From Vespa crabro (Eukaryota > Arthropoda > Insecta > Hymenoptera > Vespidae), in assembly GCF_910589235.1 (NCBI RefSeq), contig NW_025813665.1, positions 124,001 to 188,000 of the forward strand: DNA of 64,000 bases, read 5' to 3'. The notes under the pieces are model-generated. The model was not told where the DNA came from. It worked only from the letters and a program-made list of their open reading frames with translations, and searched no databases. Each line of letters opens with the position of its first letter. Position 1 is the stretch's first letter. Made by a program: the position numbers and the translations under genes. This document shows positions 42,287 through 56,607 of the stretch, piece by piece.

Positions 42287-42625
42287 TCCAATATAAAATA
42301 GATGTTTGATCTTATGAAATACAATGTTCTGAATCGATTGGTAACTTTTTTCTAACTGTGGCACAAGTATTATTAAAGATTTCACGATTTTATCTTCGCA
42401 TATACCGAAATTCGCGTATGTCGATTACGTTTTTCGACAATTATCATATGAAAACGCGTATTTAAACATAGTAAAAACGTTATATTCTTGTTATATTCTT
42501 TATTCTGCATCGATAGAATTAAAATCATTGAAATTGAACGAGATTTCAAGTTTCTTTTTTCGACGATACGCGTATATGAGCGAAAAATCGTATATACGAT
42601 ATGAAAGAATGTTAAAAACTTTGAT
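42287..42625. repeat. Most degraded unit in the window (339 bp)
   Basis: This unit carries 35A and 60T, a one-base deletion near 42519 (AGAATTAAAATC for AGAATATAAAATC) and a second near 42553, together with loss of the CpG at unit positions 270-271. It is the only unit with a deletion and the only one shorter than 341. The following unit (42626) also has 62C and 178G. The two deletions cancel the two earlier insertions on the 341-base grid. No foreign sequence is present. Confidence 0.85.
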
Positions 42626-45600
42626 TCCAATATAAAATAGATGTTTGATCTTATGAAATGCAATGTTCTGAATCGATTGGTAACATCTTTCTAACTGTGG
42701 CACAAGTATTATTAAAGATTTCACGATTTTATCTTCGCATATACCGAAATTCGCGTATGTCGATTACGTTTTTCGACAATTATCATATGAAAACGCGTAT
42801 TTGAACATAGTAAAAACGTTATATTCTTGTTATATTCTTTATTCTGCATCGATAGAATATAAAATCATTGAAATTGAACGAGATTTCAAGTTTTCGTTTT
42901 TCGACGATACGCGTATATGAGCGAAAAATCGTATATACGATATGAAAGAATGTTAAAAACTTTGATTCCAATATAAAATAGATGTTTGATCTTATGAAAT
43001 GCAATGTTCTGAATCGATTGGTAACATTTTTATAACTGTGGCACAAGTATTATTAAAGATTTCACGATTTTATCTTCGCATATACCGAAATTCGCGTATG
43101 TCGATTACGTTTTTCGACAATTATCATATGAAAACGCGTATTTAAACATAGTAAAAACGTTATATTCTTGTTATATTCTTTATTCTGCATCGATATAATA
43201 TAAAATCATTGAAATTGAACGAGATTTCAAGTTTTCGTTTTTCGACGATACGCGTATATGAGCGAAAAATCGTATATACGATATGAAAGAATGTTAAAAA
43301 CTTTGATTCCAATATAAAATAGATGTTTGATCTTATGAAATGCAATGTTCTGAATCGATTGGTAACATTTTTCTAACTGTGGCACAAGTATTATTAAAGA
43401 TTTCACGATTTTATCTTCGCATATACCGAAATTCGCGTATGTCGATTACGTTTTTCGACAATTATCATATGAAAACGCGTATTTAAACATAGTAAAAACG
43501 TTATATTCTTGTTATATTCTTTATTCTGCATCGATAGAATATAAAATCATTGAAATTGAACGAGATTTCAAGTTTTCGTTTTTCGACGATACGCGTATAT
43601 GAGCGAAAAATCGTATATACGATATGAAGGAATGTTAAAAACTTTGATTCCAATATAAAATAGATGTTTGATCTTATGAAATGCAATGTTCTGAATCGAT
43701 TGGTAACATTTTTCTAACTGTGGCACAAGTATTATTAAAGATTTCACGATTTTATCTTCGCATATACCGAAATTCGCGTATGTCGATTACGTTTTTCGAC
43801 AATTATCATATGAAAACGCGTATTTAAACATAGTAAAAACGTTATATTCTTGTTATATTCTTTATTCTGCATCGATAGAATATAAAATCATTGAAATTGA
43901 ACGAGATTTCAAGTTTTCGTTTTTCGACGATACGCGTATATGAGCGAAAAATCGTATATACGATATGAAAGAATGTTAAAAACTTTGATTCCAATATAAA
44001 ATAGATGTTTGATCTTATGAAATGCAATGTTCTGAATCGATTGGTAACATTTTTCTAACTGTGGCACAAGTATTATTAAAGATTTCACGATTTTATCTTC
44101 GCATATACCGAAATTCGCGTATGTCGATTACGTTTTTCGACAATTATCATATGAAAACGCGTATTTAAACATAGTAAAAACGTTATATTCTTGTTATATT
44201 CTTTATTCTGCATCGATAGAATATAAAATCATTGAAATTGAACGAGATTTCAAGTTTTCGTTTTTCGACGATACGCGTATATGAGCGAAAAATCGTATAT
44301 ACGATATGAAAGAATGTTAAAAACTTTGATTCCAATATAAAATAGATGTTTGATCTTATGAAATGCAATGTTCTGAATCGATTGGTAACATTTTTCTAAC
44401 TGTGGCACAAGTATTATTAAAGATTTCACGATTTTATCTTCGCATATACCGAAATTCGCGTATGTCGATTACGTTTTTCGACAATTATCATATGAAAACG
44501 AGTATTTAAACATAGTAAAAACGTTATATTCTTGTTATATTCTTTATTCTGCATCGATAGAATATAAAATCATTGAAATTGAACGAGATTTCAAGTTTTC
44601 GTTTTTCGACGATACGCGTATATGAGCGAAAAATCGTATATACGATATGAAAGAATGTTAAAAACTTTGATTAAAATATAAAATAGATGTTTGATCTTAT
44701 GAAATGCAATGTTCTGAATCGATTGGTAACATTTTTCTAACTGTGGCACAAGTATTATTAAAGATTTCACGATTTTATATTCGCATATACCGAAATTCGC
44801 GTATGTCGATTACGTTTTTCGACAATTATCATATGAAAACGCGTATTTAAACATAGTAAAAACGTTATATTCTTGTTATATTCTTTATTCTGCATCGATA
44901 GAATATAAAATCATTGAAATTGAACGAGATTTCAAGTTTTCGTTTTTCGACGATACGCGTATATGAGCGAAAAATCGTATATACGATATGAAAGAATGTT
45001 AAAAACTTTGATTCCAATATAAAATAGATGTTTGATCTTATGAAATGCAATGTTCTGAATCGATTGGTAACATTTTTCTAACTGTGGCACAAGTATTATT
45101 AAAGATTTCACGATTTTATCTTCGCATATACCGAAATTCGCGTATGTCGATTACGTTTTTCGACAATTATCATATGAAAACGCGTATTTAAACATAGTAA
45201 AAACGTTATATTCTTGTTATATTCTTTATTCTGCATCGATAGAATATAAAATCATTGAAATTGAACGAGATTTCAAGTTTTCGTTTTTCGACGATACGCG
45301 TATATGAGCGAAAAATCGTATATACGATATGAAAGAATGTTAAAAACTTTGATTCCAATATAAAATAGATGTTTGATCTTATGAAATGCAATGTTCTGAA
45401 TCGATTGGTAACATTTTTATAACTGTGGCACAAGTATTATTAAAGATTTCACGATCTTATCTTCGCATATACCGAAATTCGCGTATGTCGATTACGTTTT
45501 TCGACAATTATCATATGAAAACGCGTATTTAAACATAGTAAAAACGTTATATTCTTGTTATATTCTTTATTCTGCATCGATAGAATATAAAATCATTGAA

Positions 45601-46221
45601 ATTGAACGAGATTTCAAGTTTTCGTTTTTCGACGATACGCGTATATGAGCGAAAAATCGTATATACGATATGAAAGAATGTTAAAAACTTTGATTCCAAT
45701 ATAAAATAGATGTTTGATCTTATGAAATGCAATGTTCTGAATCGATTGGTAACATCTTTCTAACTGTGGCACAAGTATTATTAAAGATTTCACGATTTTA
45801 TCTTCGCATATACCGAAATTCGCGTATGTCGATTACGTTTTTCGACAATTATCATATGAAAACGCGTATTTAAACATAGTAAAAACGTTATATTCTTGTT
45901 ATATTCTTTATTCTGCATCGAAAGAATATAAAATCATTGAAATTGAACGAGATTTCAAGTTTTCGTTTTTCGACGATACGCGTATATGAGCGAAAAATCG
46001 TATATACGATATGAAAGAATGTTAAAAACTTTGATTCCAATATAAAATAGATGTTTGATCTTATGAAATGCAATGTTCTGAATCGATTGGTAACATTTTT
46101 CTAACTGTGGCACAAGTATTATTAAAGATTTCACGATTTTATCTTCGCATATACCGAAATTCGCGTATGTCGATTACGTTTTTCGACAATTATCATATGA
46201 AAACGCGTATTTAAACATAGT

Positions 46222-46227
46222 AAAAAA
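46222..46227. other. Single-base A insertion in an A run
   Basis: Unit positions 187-191 are five A in the consensus and six here, so the unit starting at 46036 is 342 bases. The same run gains one A again at 60545-60550. Confidence 0.85.
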
Positions 46228-46718
46228 CGTTATATTCTTGTTTTATTCTTTATTCTGCATCGATAGAATATAAAATCATTGAAATTGAACGAGATTTCAA
46301 GTTTTCGTTTTTCGACGATACGCGTATATGAGCGAAAAATCGTATATACGATATGAAAGAATGTTAAAAACTTTGATTCCAATATAAAATAGATGTTTGA
46401 TCTTATGAAATGCAATGTTCTGAATCGATTGGTAACATTTTTCTAACTGTGGCACAAGTATTATTAAAGATTTCACGATTTTATCTTCGCATATACCGAA
46501 ATTCGCGTATGTCGATTACGTTTTTCGACAATTATCATATGAAAACGCGTATTTAAACATAGTAAAAACGTTATATTCTTGTTATATTCTTTATTCTGCA
46601 TCGATAGAATATAAAATCATTGAAATTGAACGAGATTTCAAGTTTTCGTTTTTCGACGATACGCGTATATGAGCGAAAAATCGTATATACGATATGAAAG
46701 AATGTTAAGAACTTTGAT

Positions 46719-48423
46719 TCCAATATAAAATAGATGTTTGATCTTATGAAATGCAATGTTCTGAATCGATTGGTAACATTTTTCTAACTGTGGCACAAGT
46801 ATTATTAAAGATTTCACGATTTTATCTTCGCATATACCGAAATTCGCGTATGTCGATTACGTTTTTCGACAATTATCATATGAAAACGCGTATTTAAACA
46901 TAGTAAAAACGTTATATTCTTGTTATATTCTTTATTCTGCATCGATAGAATATAAAATCATTGAAATTGAACGAGATTTCAAGTTTTCGTTTTTCGACGA
47001 TACGCGTATATAAGCGAAAAATCGTATATACGATATGAAAGAATGTTAAAAACTTTGATTCCAATATAAAATAGATGTTTGATCTTATGAAATGCAATGT
47101 TCTGAATCGATTGGTAACATTTTTCTAACTGTGGCACAAGTATTATTAAAGATTTCACGATTTTATCTTCGCATATCCCGAAATTCGCGTATGTCGATTA
47201 CGTTTTTCGACAATTATCATATGAAAACGCGTATTTAAACATAGTAAAAACGTTATATTCTTGTTATATTCTTTATTCTGCATCGATAGAATATAAAATC
47301 ATTGAAATTGAACGAGATTTCAAGTTTTCGTTTTTCGACGATACGCGTATATGAGCGAAAAATCGTATATACGATATGAAAGAATGTTAAAAACTTTGAT
47401 TCCAATATAAAATAGATGTTTGATCTTATGAAATGCAATGTTCTGAATCGATTGGTAACATTTTTATAACTGTGGCACAAGTATTATTAAAGATTTCACG
47501 ATTTTATCTTCGCATATACCGAAATTCGCGTATGTAGATTACGTTTTTCGACAATTATCATATGAAAACGCGTATTTAAACATAGTAAAAACGTTATATT
47601 CTTGTTATATTCTTTATTCTGCATCGATAGAATATAAAATCATTGAAATTGAACGAGATTTCAAGTTTTCGTTTTTCGACGATACGCGTATATAAGCGAA
47701 AAATCGTATATACGATATGAAAGAATGTTAAAAACTTTGATTCCAATATAAAATAGATGTTTGATCTTATGAAATGCAATGTTCTGAATCGATTGGTAAC
47801 ATTTTTCTAACTGTGGCACAAGTATTATTAAAGATTTCACGATTTTATCTTCGCATATACCGAAATTCGCGTATGTCGATTACGTTTTTCGACAATTATC
47901 ATATGAAAACGCGTATTTAAACATAGTAAAAACGTTATATTCTTGTTATATTCTTTATTCTGCATCGATAGAATATAAAATCATTGAAATTGAACGAGAT
48001 TTCAAGTTTTCGTTTTTCGACGATACGCGTATATGAGCGAAAAATCGTATATACGATATGAAAGAATGTTAAAAACTTTGATTCCAATATAAAATAGATG
48101 TTTGATCTTATGAAATGCAATGTTCTGAATCGATTGGTAACATTTTTATAACTGTGGCACAAGTATTATTAAAGATTTCACGATTTTATCTTCGCATATA
48201 CCGAAATTCGCGTATGTAGATTACGTTTTTCGACAATTATCATATGAAAACGCGTATTTAAACATAGTAAAAACGTTATATTCTTGTTATATTCTTTATT
48301 CTGCATCGATAGAATATAAAATCATTGAAATTGAACGAGATTTCAAGTTTTCGTTTTTCGACGATACGCGTATATGAGCGAAAAATCGTATATACGATAT
48401 GAAGGAATGTTAAAAACTTTGAT
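46719..48423. repeat. Two-unit step duplication with a hybrid unit at 47401
   Basis: The unit at 46719 carries 294A, 47401 carries 66A/136A/294A and 48083 carries 66A/136A (plus 322G). In the related segment at 51152-52174 a 294A unit is followed two units later by a 66A/136A unit, with no unit holding both. The unit at 47401 therefore combines the first part of one type with the last part of the other, as expected at the junction of a 682-bp duplication. Confidence 0.78.
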
Positions 48424-50469
48424 TCCAATATAAAATAGATGTTTGATCTTATGAAATGCAATGTTCTGAATCGATTGGTAACATTTTTCTAACTGTGGCA
48501 CAAGTATTATTAAAGATTTCACGATTTTATCTTCGCATATACCGAAATTCGCGTATGTCGATTACGTTTTTCGACAATTATCATATGAAAACGCGTATTT
48601 AAACATAGTAAAAACGTTATATTCTTGTTATATTCTTTATTCTGCATCGATAGAATATAAAATCATTGAAATTGAACGAGATTTCAAGTTTTCGTTTTTC
48701 GACGATACGCGTATATGAGCGAAAAATCGTATATACGATATGAAAGAATGTTAAAAACTTTGATTCCAATATAAAATAGATGTTTGATCTTATGAAATGC
48801 AATGTTCTGAATCGATTGGTAACATTTTTCTAACTGTGGCACAAGTATTATTAAAGATTTCACGATTTTATCTTCGCATATACCGAAATTCGCGTATGTC
48901 GATTATGTTTTTCGACAATTATCATATGAAAACGCGTATTTAAACATAGTAAAAACGTTATATTCTTGTTATATTCTTTATTCTGCATCGATAGAATATA
49001 AAATCATTGAAATTGAACGAGATTTCAAGTTTTCGTTTTTCGACGATACGCGTATATGAGCGAAAAATCGTATATACGATATGAAAGAATGTTAAAAACT
49101 TTGATTCCAATATAAAATAGATGTTTGATCTTATGAAATGCAATGTTCTGAATCGATTGGTAACATTTTTCTAACTGTGGCACAAGTATTATTAAAGATT
49201 TCACGATTTTATCTTCGCATATACCGAAATTCGCGTATGTCGATTACGTTTTTCGACAATTATCATATGAAAACGCGTATTTAAACATATTAAAAACGTT
49301 ATATTCTTGTTTTATTCTTTATTCTGCATCGATAGAATATAAAATCATTGAAATTGAACGAGATTTCAAGTTTTCGTTTTTCGACGATACGCGTATCTGA
49401 GCGAAAAATCGTATATACGATATGAAGGAATGTTAAAAACTTTGATTCCAATATAAAATAGAGGTTTGATCTTATGAAATGCAATGTTCTGAATCGATTG
49501 ATAACATTTTTCTAACTGTGGCACAAGTATTATTAAAGATTTCACGATTTTATCTTCGCATATACCGAAATTCGCGTATGTCGATTACGTTTTTCGACAA
49601 TTATCATATGAAAACGCGTATTTAAACATAGTAAAAACGTTATATTCTTGTTATATTCTTTATTCTGCATCGATAGAATATAAAATCATTGAAATTGAAC
49701 GAGATTTCAAGTTTTCGTTTTTCGACGATACGCGTATATGAGCGAAAAATCGTATATACGATATGAAAGAATGTTAAAAACTTTGATTCCAATATAAAAT
49801 AGATGTTTGATCTTATGAAATGCAATGTTCTGAATCGATTGGTAACATCTTTCTAACTGTGGCACAAGTATTATTAAAGATTTCACGATTTTATCTTCGC
49901 ATATACCGAAATTCGCGTATGTCGATTACGTTTTTCGACAATTATCATATGAAAACGCGTATTTAAACAAAGTAAAAACGTTATATTCTTGTTATATTCT
50001 TTATTCTGCATCGATAGAATATAAAATCATTGAAATTGAACGAGATTTCAAGTTTTCGTTTTTCGACGATACGCGTATATGAGCGAAAAATCGTATATAC
50101 GATATGAAAGAATGTTAAAAACTTTGATTCCAATATAAAATAGATGTTTGATCTTATGAAATGCAATGTTCTGAATCGATTGGTAACATTTTTCTAACTG
50201 TGGCACAAGTATTATTAAAGATTTCACGATTTTATCTTCGCATATACCGAAATTCGCGTATGTCGATTACGTTTTTCGACAATTATCATATGAAAACGCG
50301 TATTTAAACATAGTAAAAACGTTATATTCTTGTTATATTCTTTATTCTGCATCGATAGAATATAAAATCATTGAAATTGAACGAGATTTCAAGTTTTCGT
50401 TTTTCGACGATACGCGTATATGAGCGAAAAATCGTATATACGATATGAAAGAATGTTAAAAACTTTGAT

Positions 50470-53400
50470 TCCAATATAAAATAGATGTTTGATCTTATGA
50501 AATGCAATGTTCTGAATCGATTGGTAACATTTTTCTAACTGTGGCACAAGTATTATTAAAGATTTCACGATTTTATCTTCGCATATACCGAAATTCGCAT
50601 ATGTCGATTACGTTTTTCGACAATTATCATATGAAAACGCGTATTTAAACAAAGTAAAAACGTTATATTCTTGTTATATTCTTTATTCTGCATCGATAGA
50701 ATATAAAATCATTGAAATTGAACGAGATTTCAAGTTTTCGTTTTTCGACGATACGCGTATATGAGCGAAAAATCGTATATACGATATGAAAGAATGTTAA
50801 AAACTTTGATTCCAATATAAAATAGTTGTTTGATCTTATGAAATGCAATGTTCTGAATCGATTGGTAACATTTTTCTAATTGTGGCACAAGTATTATTAA
50901 AGATTTCACGATTTTATCTTCGCATATACCGAAATTCGCGTATGTCGATTACGTTTTTCGACAATTATCATATGAAAACGCGTATTTAAACATAGTAAAA
51001 ACGTTATATTCTTGTTATATTCTTTATTCTGCATCGATAGAATATAAAATCATTGAAATTGAACGAGATTTCAAGTTTTCGTTTTTCGACGATACGCGTA
51101 TATGAGCGAAAAATCGTATATACGATATGAAAGAATGTTAAAAACTTTGATTCCAATATAAAATAGATGTTTGATCTTATGAAATGCAATGTTCTGAATC
51201 GATTGGTAACATTTTTCTAACTGTGGCACAAGTATTATTAAAGATTTCACGATTTTATCTTCGCATATACCGAAATTCGCGTATGTCGATTACGTTTTTC
51301 GACAATTATCATATGAAAACGCGTATTTAAACAAAGTAAAAACGTTATATTCTTGTTATATTCTTTATTCTGCATCGATAGAATATAAAATCATTGAAAT
51401 TGAACGAGATTTCAAGTTTTCGTTTTTCGACGATACGCGTATATAAGCGAAAAATCGTATATACGATATGAAAGAATGTTAAAAACTTTGATTCCAATAT
51501 AAAATAGATGTTTGATCTTATGAAATGCAATGTTCTGAATCGATTGGTAACATTTTTCTAACTGTGGCACAAGTATTATTAAAGATTTCACGATTTTATC
51601 TTCGCATATACCGAAATTCGCGTATGTCGATTACGTTTTTCGACAATTATCATATGAAAACGCGTATTTAAACATAGTAAAAACGTTATATTCTTGTTAT
51701 ATTCTTTATTCTGCATCGATAGAATATAAAATCATTGAAATTGAACGAGATTTCAAGTTTTCGTTTTTCGACGATACGCGTATATGAGCGAAAAATCGTA
51801 TATACGATATGAAAGAATGTTAAAAACTTTGATTCCAATATAAAATAGATGTTTGATCTTATGAAATGCAATGTTCTGAATCGATTGGTAACATTTTTAT
51901 AACTGTGGCACAAGTATTATTAAAGATTTCACGATTTTATCTTCGCATATACCGAAATTCGCGTATGTAGATTACGTTTTTCGACAATTATCATATGAAA
52001 ACGCGTATTTAAACATAGTAAAAACGTTATATTCTTATTATATTCTTTATTCTGCATCGATAGAATATAAAATCATTGAAATTGAACGAGATTTCAAGTT
52101 TTCGTTGTTCGACGATACGCGTATATGAGCGAAAAATCGTATATACGATATGAAAGAATGTTAAAAACTTTGATTCCAATATAAAATAGATGTTTGATCT
52201 TATGAAATGCAATGTTCTGAATCGATTGGTAACATTTTTCTAACTGTGGCACAAGTATTATTAAAGATTTCACGATTTTATCTTCGCATATACCGAAATT
52301 CGCGTATGTCGATTACGTTTTTCGACAATTATCATATGAAAACGCGTATTTAAACATAGTAAAAACGTTATATTCTTGTTATATTCTTTATTCTGCATCG
52401 ATAGAATATAAAATCATTGAAATTGAACGAGATTTCAAGTTTTCGTTTTTCGACGATACGCGTATATGAGCGAAAAATCGTATATACGATATGAAAGAAT
52501 GTTAAAAACTTTGATTCCAATATAAAATAGATGTTTGATCTTATGAAATGCAATGTTCTGAATCGATTGGTAACATTTTTCTAACTGTGGCACAAGTATT
52601 ATTAAAGATTTCACGATCTTATCTTCGCATATACCGAAATTCGCGTATGTCGATTACGTTTTTCGACAATTATCATATGAAAACGCGTATTTAAACATAG
52701 TAAAAACGTTATATTCTTGTTATATTCTTTATTCTGCATCGATAGAATATAAAATCATTGAAATTGAACGAGATTTCAAGTTTTCGTTTTTCGACGATAC
52801 GCGTATATGAGCGAAAAATCGTATATACGATATGAAAGAATGTTAAAAACTTTGATTCCAATATAAAATAGATGTTTGATCTTATGAAATGCAATGTTCT
52901 GAATCGATTGGTAACATTTTTCTAACTGTGGCACAAGTATTATTAAAGATTTCACGATTTTATCTTCGCATATACCGAAATTCGCGTATGTCGATTACGT
53001 TTTTCGACAATTATCATATGAAAACGCGTATTTAAACATAGTAAAAACGTTATATTCTTGTTATATTCTTTATTCTGCATCGATAGAATATAAAATCATT
53101 GAAATTGAACGAGATTTCAAGTTTTCGTTTTTCGACGATACGCGTATATGAGCGAAAAATCGTATATACGATATGAAAGAATGTTAAAAACTTTGATTCC
53201 AATATAAAATAGATGTTTGATCTTATGAAATGCAATGTTCTGAATCGATTGGTAACATTTTTCTAACTGTGGCACAAGTATTGTTAAAGATTTCACGATT
53301 TTATCTTCGCATATACCGAAATTCGCGTATGTCGATTACGTTTTTCGACAATTATCATATGAAAACGCGTATTTAAACAAAGTAAAAACGTTATATTCTT

Positions 53401-53538
53401 GTTATATTCTTTATTCTGCATCGATAGAATATAAAATCATTGAAATTGAACGAGATTTCAAGTTTTCGTTTTTCGACGATACGCGTATATGAGCGAAAAA
53501 TCGTATATACGATATGAAAGAATGTTAAAAACTTTGAT
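50470..53538. repeat. Nine-unit higher-order repeat, partial match, copy 1
   Basis: 130A/183A (50599), 16T/70T (50826, 50880) and, in the last unit, 86G/183A (53283) each recur exactly 3069 bases later. The inner units do not match: 183A/294A, 66A/136A/204A/274G and 103C are not found in the next block. Only the ends are shared, so replacement or conversion has altered the middle of one copy. Confidence 0.7.
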
Positions 53539-56500
53539 TCCAATATAAAATAGATGTTTGATCTTATGAAATGCAATGTTCTGAATCGATTGGTAACATT
53601 TTTCTAACTGTGGCACAAGTATTATTAAAGATTTCACGATTTTATCTTCGCATATACCGAAATTCGCATATGTCGATTACGTTTTTCGACAATTATCATA
53701 TGAAAACGCGTATTTAAACAAAGTAAAAACGTTATATTCTTGTTATATTCTTTATTCTGCATCGATAGAATATAAAATCATTGAAATTGAACGAGATTTC
53801 AAGTTTTCGTTTTTCGACGATACGCGTATATGAGCGAAAAATCGTATATACGATATGAAAGAATGTTAAAAACTTTGATTCCAATATAAAATAGTTGTTT
53901 GATCTTATGAAATGCAATGTTCTGAATCGATTGGTAACATTTTTCTAATTGTGGCACAAGTATTATTAAAGATTTCACGATTTTATCTTCGCATATACCG
54001 AAATTCGCGTATGTCGATTACGTTTTTCGACAATTATCATATGAAAACGCGTATTTAAACATAGTAAAAACGTTATATTCTTGTTATATTCTTTATTCTG
54101 CATCGATAGAATATAAAATCATTGAAATTGAACGAGATTTCAAGTTTTCGTTTTTCGACGATACGCGTATATGAGCGAAAAATCGTATATACGATATGAA
54201 AGAATGTTAAAAACTTTGATTCCAATATAAAAGAGATGTTTGATCTTATGAAATGCAATGTTCTGAATCGATTGGTAACATTTTTCTAACTGTGGCACAA
54301 GTATTATTAAAGATTTCACGATTTTATCTTCGCATATACCGAAATTCGCGTATGTCGATTACGTTTTTCGACAATTATCATATGAAAACGCGTATTTAGA
54401 CATAGTAAAAACGTTATATTCTTGTTATATTCTTTATTCTGCATCGATAGAATATAAAATCATTGAAATTGAACGAGATTTCAAGTTTTCGTTTTTCGAC
54501 GATACGCGTATATGAGCGAAAAATCGTATATACGATATGAAAGAATGTTAAAAACTTTGATTCCAATATAAAATAGATGTTTGATCTTATGAAATGCAAT
54601 GTTCTGAATCGATTGGTAACATTTTTCTAACTGTGGCACAAGTATTATTAAAGATTTCACGATTTTATCTTCGCATATACCGAAATTCGCGTATGTCGAT
54701 TACGTTTTTCGACAATTATCATATGAAAACGCGTATTTAAACATAGTAAAAACGTTATATTCTTGTTATATTCTTTATTCTGCATCGATAGAATATAAAA
54801 TCATTGAAATTGAACGAGATTTCAAGTTTTCGTTTTTCGACGATACGCGTATATGAGCGAAAAATCGTATATACGATATGAAAGAATGTTAAAAACTTTG
54901 ATTCCAATATAAAATAGATGTTTGATCTTATGAAATGCAATGTTCTGAATCGATTGGTAACATTTTTCTAACTGTGGCAGAAGTATTATTAAAGATTTCA
55001 CGATTTTATCTTCGCATATACCGAAATTCGCGTATGTCGATTACGTTTTTCGACAATTATCATATGAAAACGCGTATTAAAACATAGTAAAAACGTTATA
55101 TTCTTGTTATATTCTTTATTCTGCATCGATAGAGTATAAAATCATTGAAATTGAACGAGATTTCAAGTTTTCGTTTTTCGACGATACGCGTATATGAGCG
55201 AAAAATCGTATATACGATATGAAAGAATGTTAAAAACTTTGATTCCAATATAAAATAGATGTTTGATCTTATGAAATGCAATGTTCTGAATCGATTGGTA
55301 ACATTTTTCTAACTGTGGCACAAGTATTATTAAAGATTTCACGATTTTATCTTCGCATATACCGAAATTCGCGTATGTCGATTACGTTTTTCGACAATTA
55401 TCATATGAAAACGCGTATTTAAATATAGTAAAAACGTTATATTCTTGTTATATTCTTTATTCTGCATCGATAGAATATAAAATCATTGAAATTGAACGAG
55501 ATTTCAAGTTTTCGTTTTTCGACGATACGCGTATATGAGCGAAAAATCGTATATACGATATGAAAGAATGTTAAAAACTTTGATTCCAATATAAAATAGA
55601 TGTTTGATCTTATGAAATGCAATGTTCTGAATCGATTGGTAACATTTTTCTAACTGTGGCACAAGTATTATTAAAGATTTCACGATTTTATCTTCGCATA
55701 TACCGAAATTCGCGTATGTCGATTACGTTTTTCGACAATTATCATATGAAAACGCGTATTTAAACATAGTAAAAACGTTATATTCTTGTTATATTCTTTA
55801 TTCTGCATCGATAGAATATAAAATCATTGAAATTGAACGAGATTTCAAGTTTTCGTTTTTCGACGATACGCGTATATGAGCGAAAAATCGTATATACGAT
55901 ATGAAAGAATGTTAAAAACTTTGATTCCAATATAAAATAGATGTTTGATCTTATGAAATGCAATGTTCTGAATCGATTGGTAACATTTTTATAACTGTGG
56001 CACAAGTATTATTAAAGATTTCACGATTTTATCTTCGCATATACCGAAATTCGCGTATGTCGATTACGTTTTTCGACAATTATCATATGAAAACGCGTAT
56101 TTAAACATAGTAAAAACGTTATATTCTTGTTATATTCTTTATTCTGCATCGATAGAATATAAAATCATTGAAATTGAACGAGATTTCAAGTTTTCGTTTT
56201 TCGACGATACGCGTATATGAGCGAAAAATCGTATATACGATATGAAAGAATGTTAAAAACTTTGATTCCAATATAAAATAGATGTTTGATCTTATGAAAT
56301 GCAATGTTCTGAATCGATTGGTAACATTTTTCTAACTGTGGCACAAGTATTGTTAAAGATTTCACGATTTTATCTTCGCATATACCGAAATTCGCGTATG
56401 TCGATTACGTTTTTCGACAATTATCATATGAAAACGCGTATTTAAACAAAGTAAAAACGTTATATTCTTGTTATATTCTTTATTCTGCATCGATAGAATA

Positions 56501-56607
56501 TAAAATCATTGAAATTGAACGAGATTTCAAGTTTTCGTTTTTCGACGATACGCGTATATGAGCGAAAAATCGTATATACGATATGAAAGAATGTTAAAAA
56601 CTTTGAT
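53539..56607. repeat. Nine-unit higher-order repeat, partial match, copy 2
   Basis: It shares 130A/183A (53668), 16T/70T (53895, 53949) and 86G/183A (56352) with the block starting at 50470. Its inner units have private changes (13G/179G; 78G/177A/232G; 181T; 66A). Confidence 0.7.

Noticed and set aside
42382..42724. Longer reverse-strand open frames of 93 and 74 codons
   Set aside because: They arise from the two deletions in the degraded unit at 42287. A similar 66-codon frame at 38775-38975 is the reverse reading of satellite units with one substitution. No independent support.
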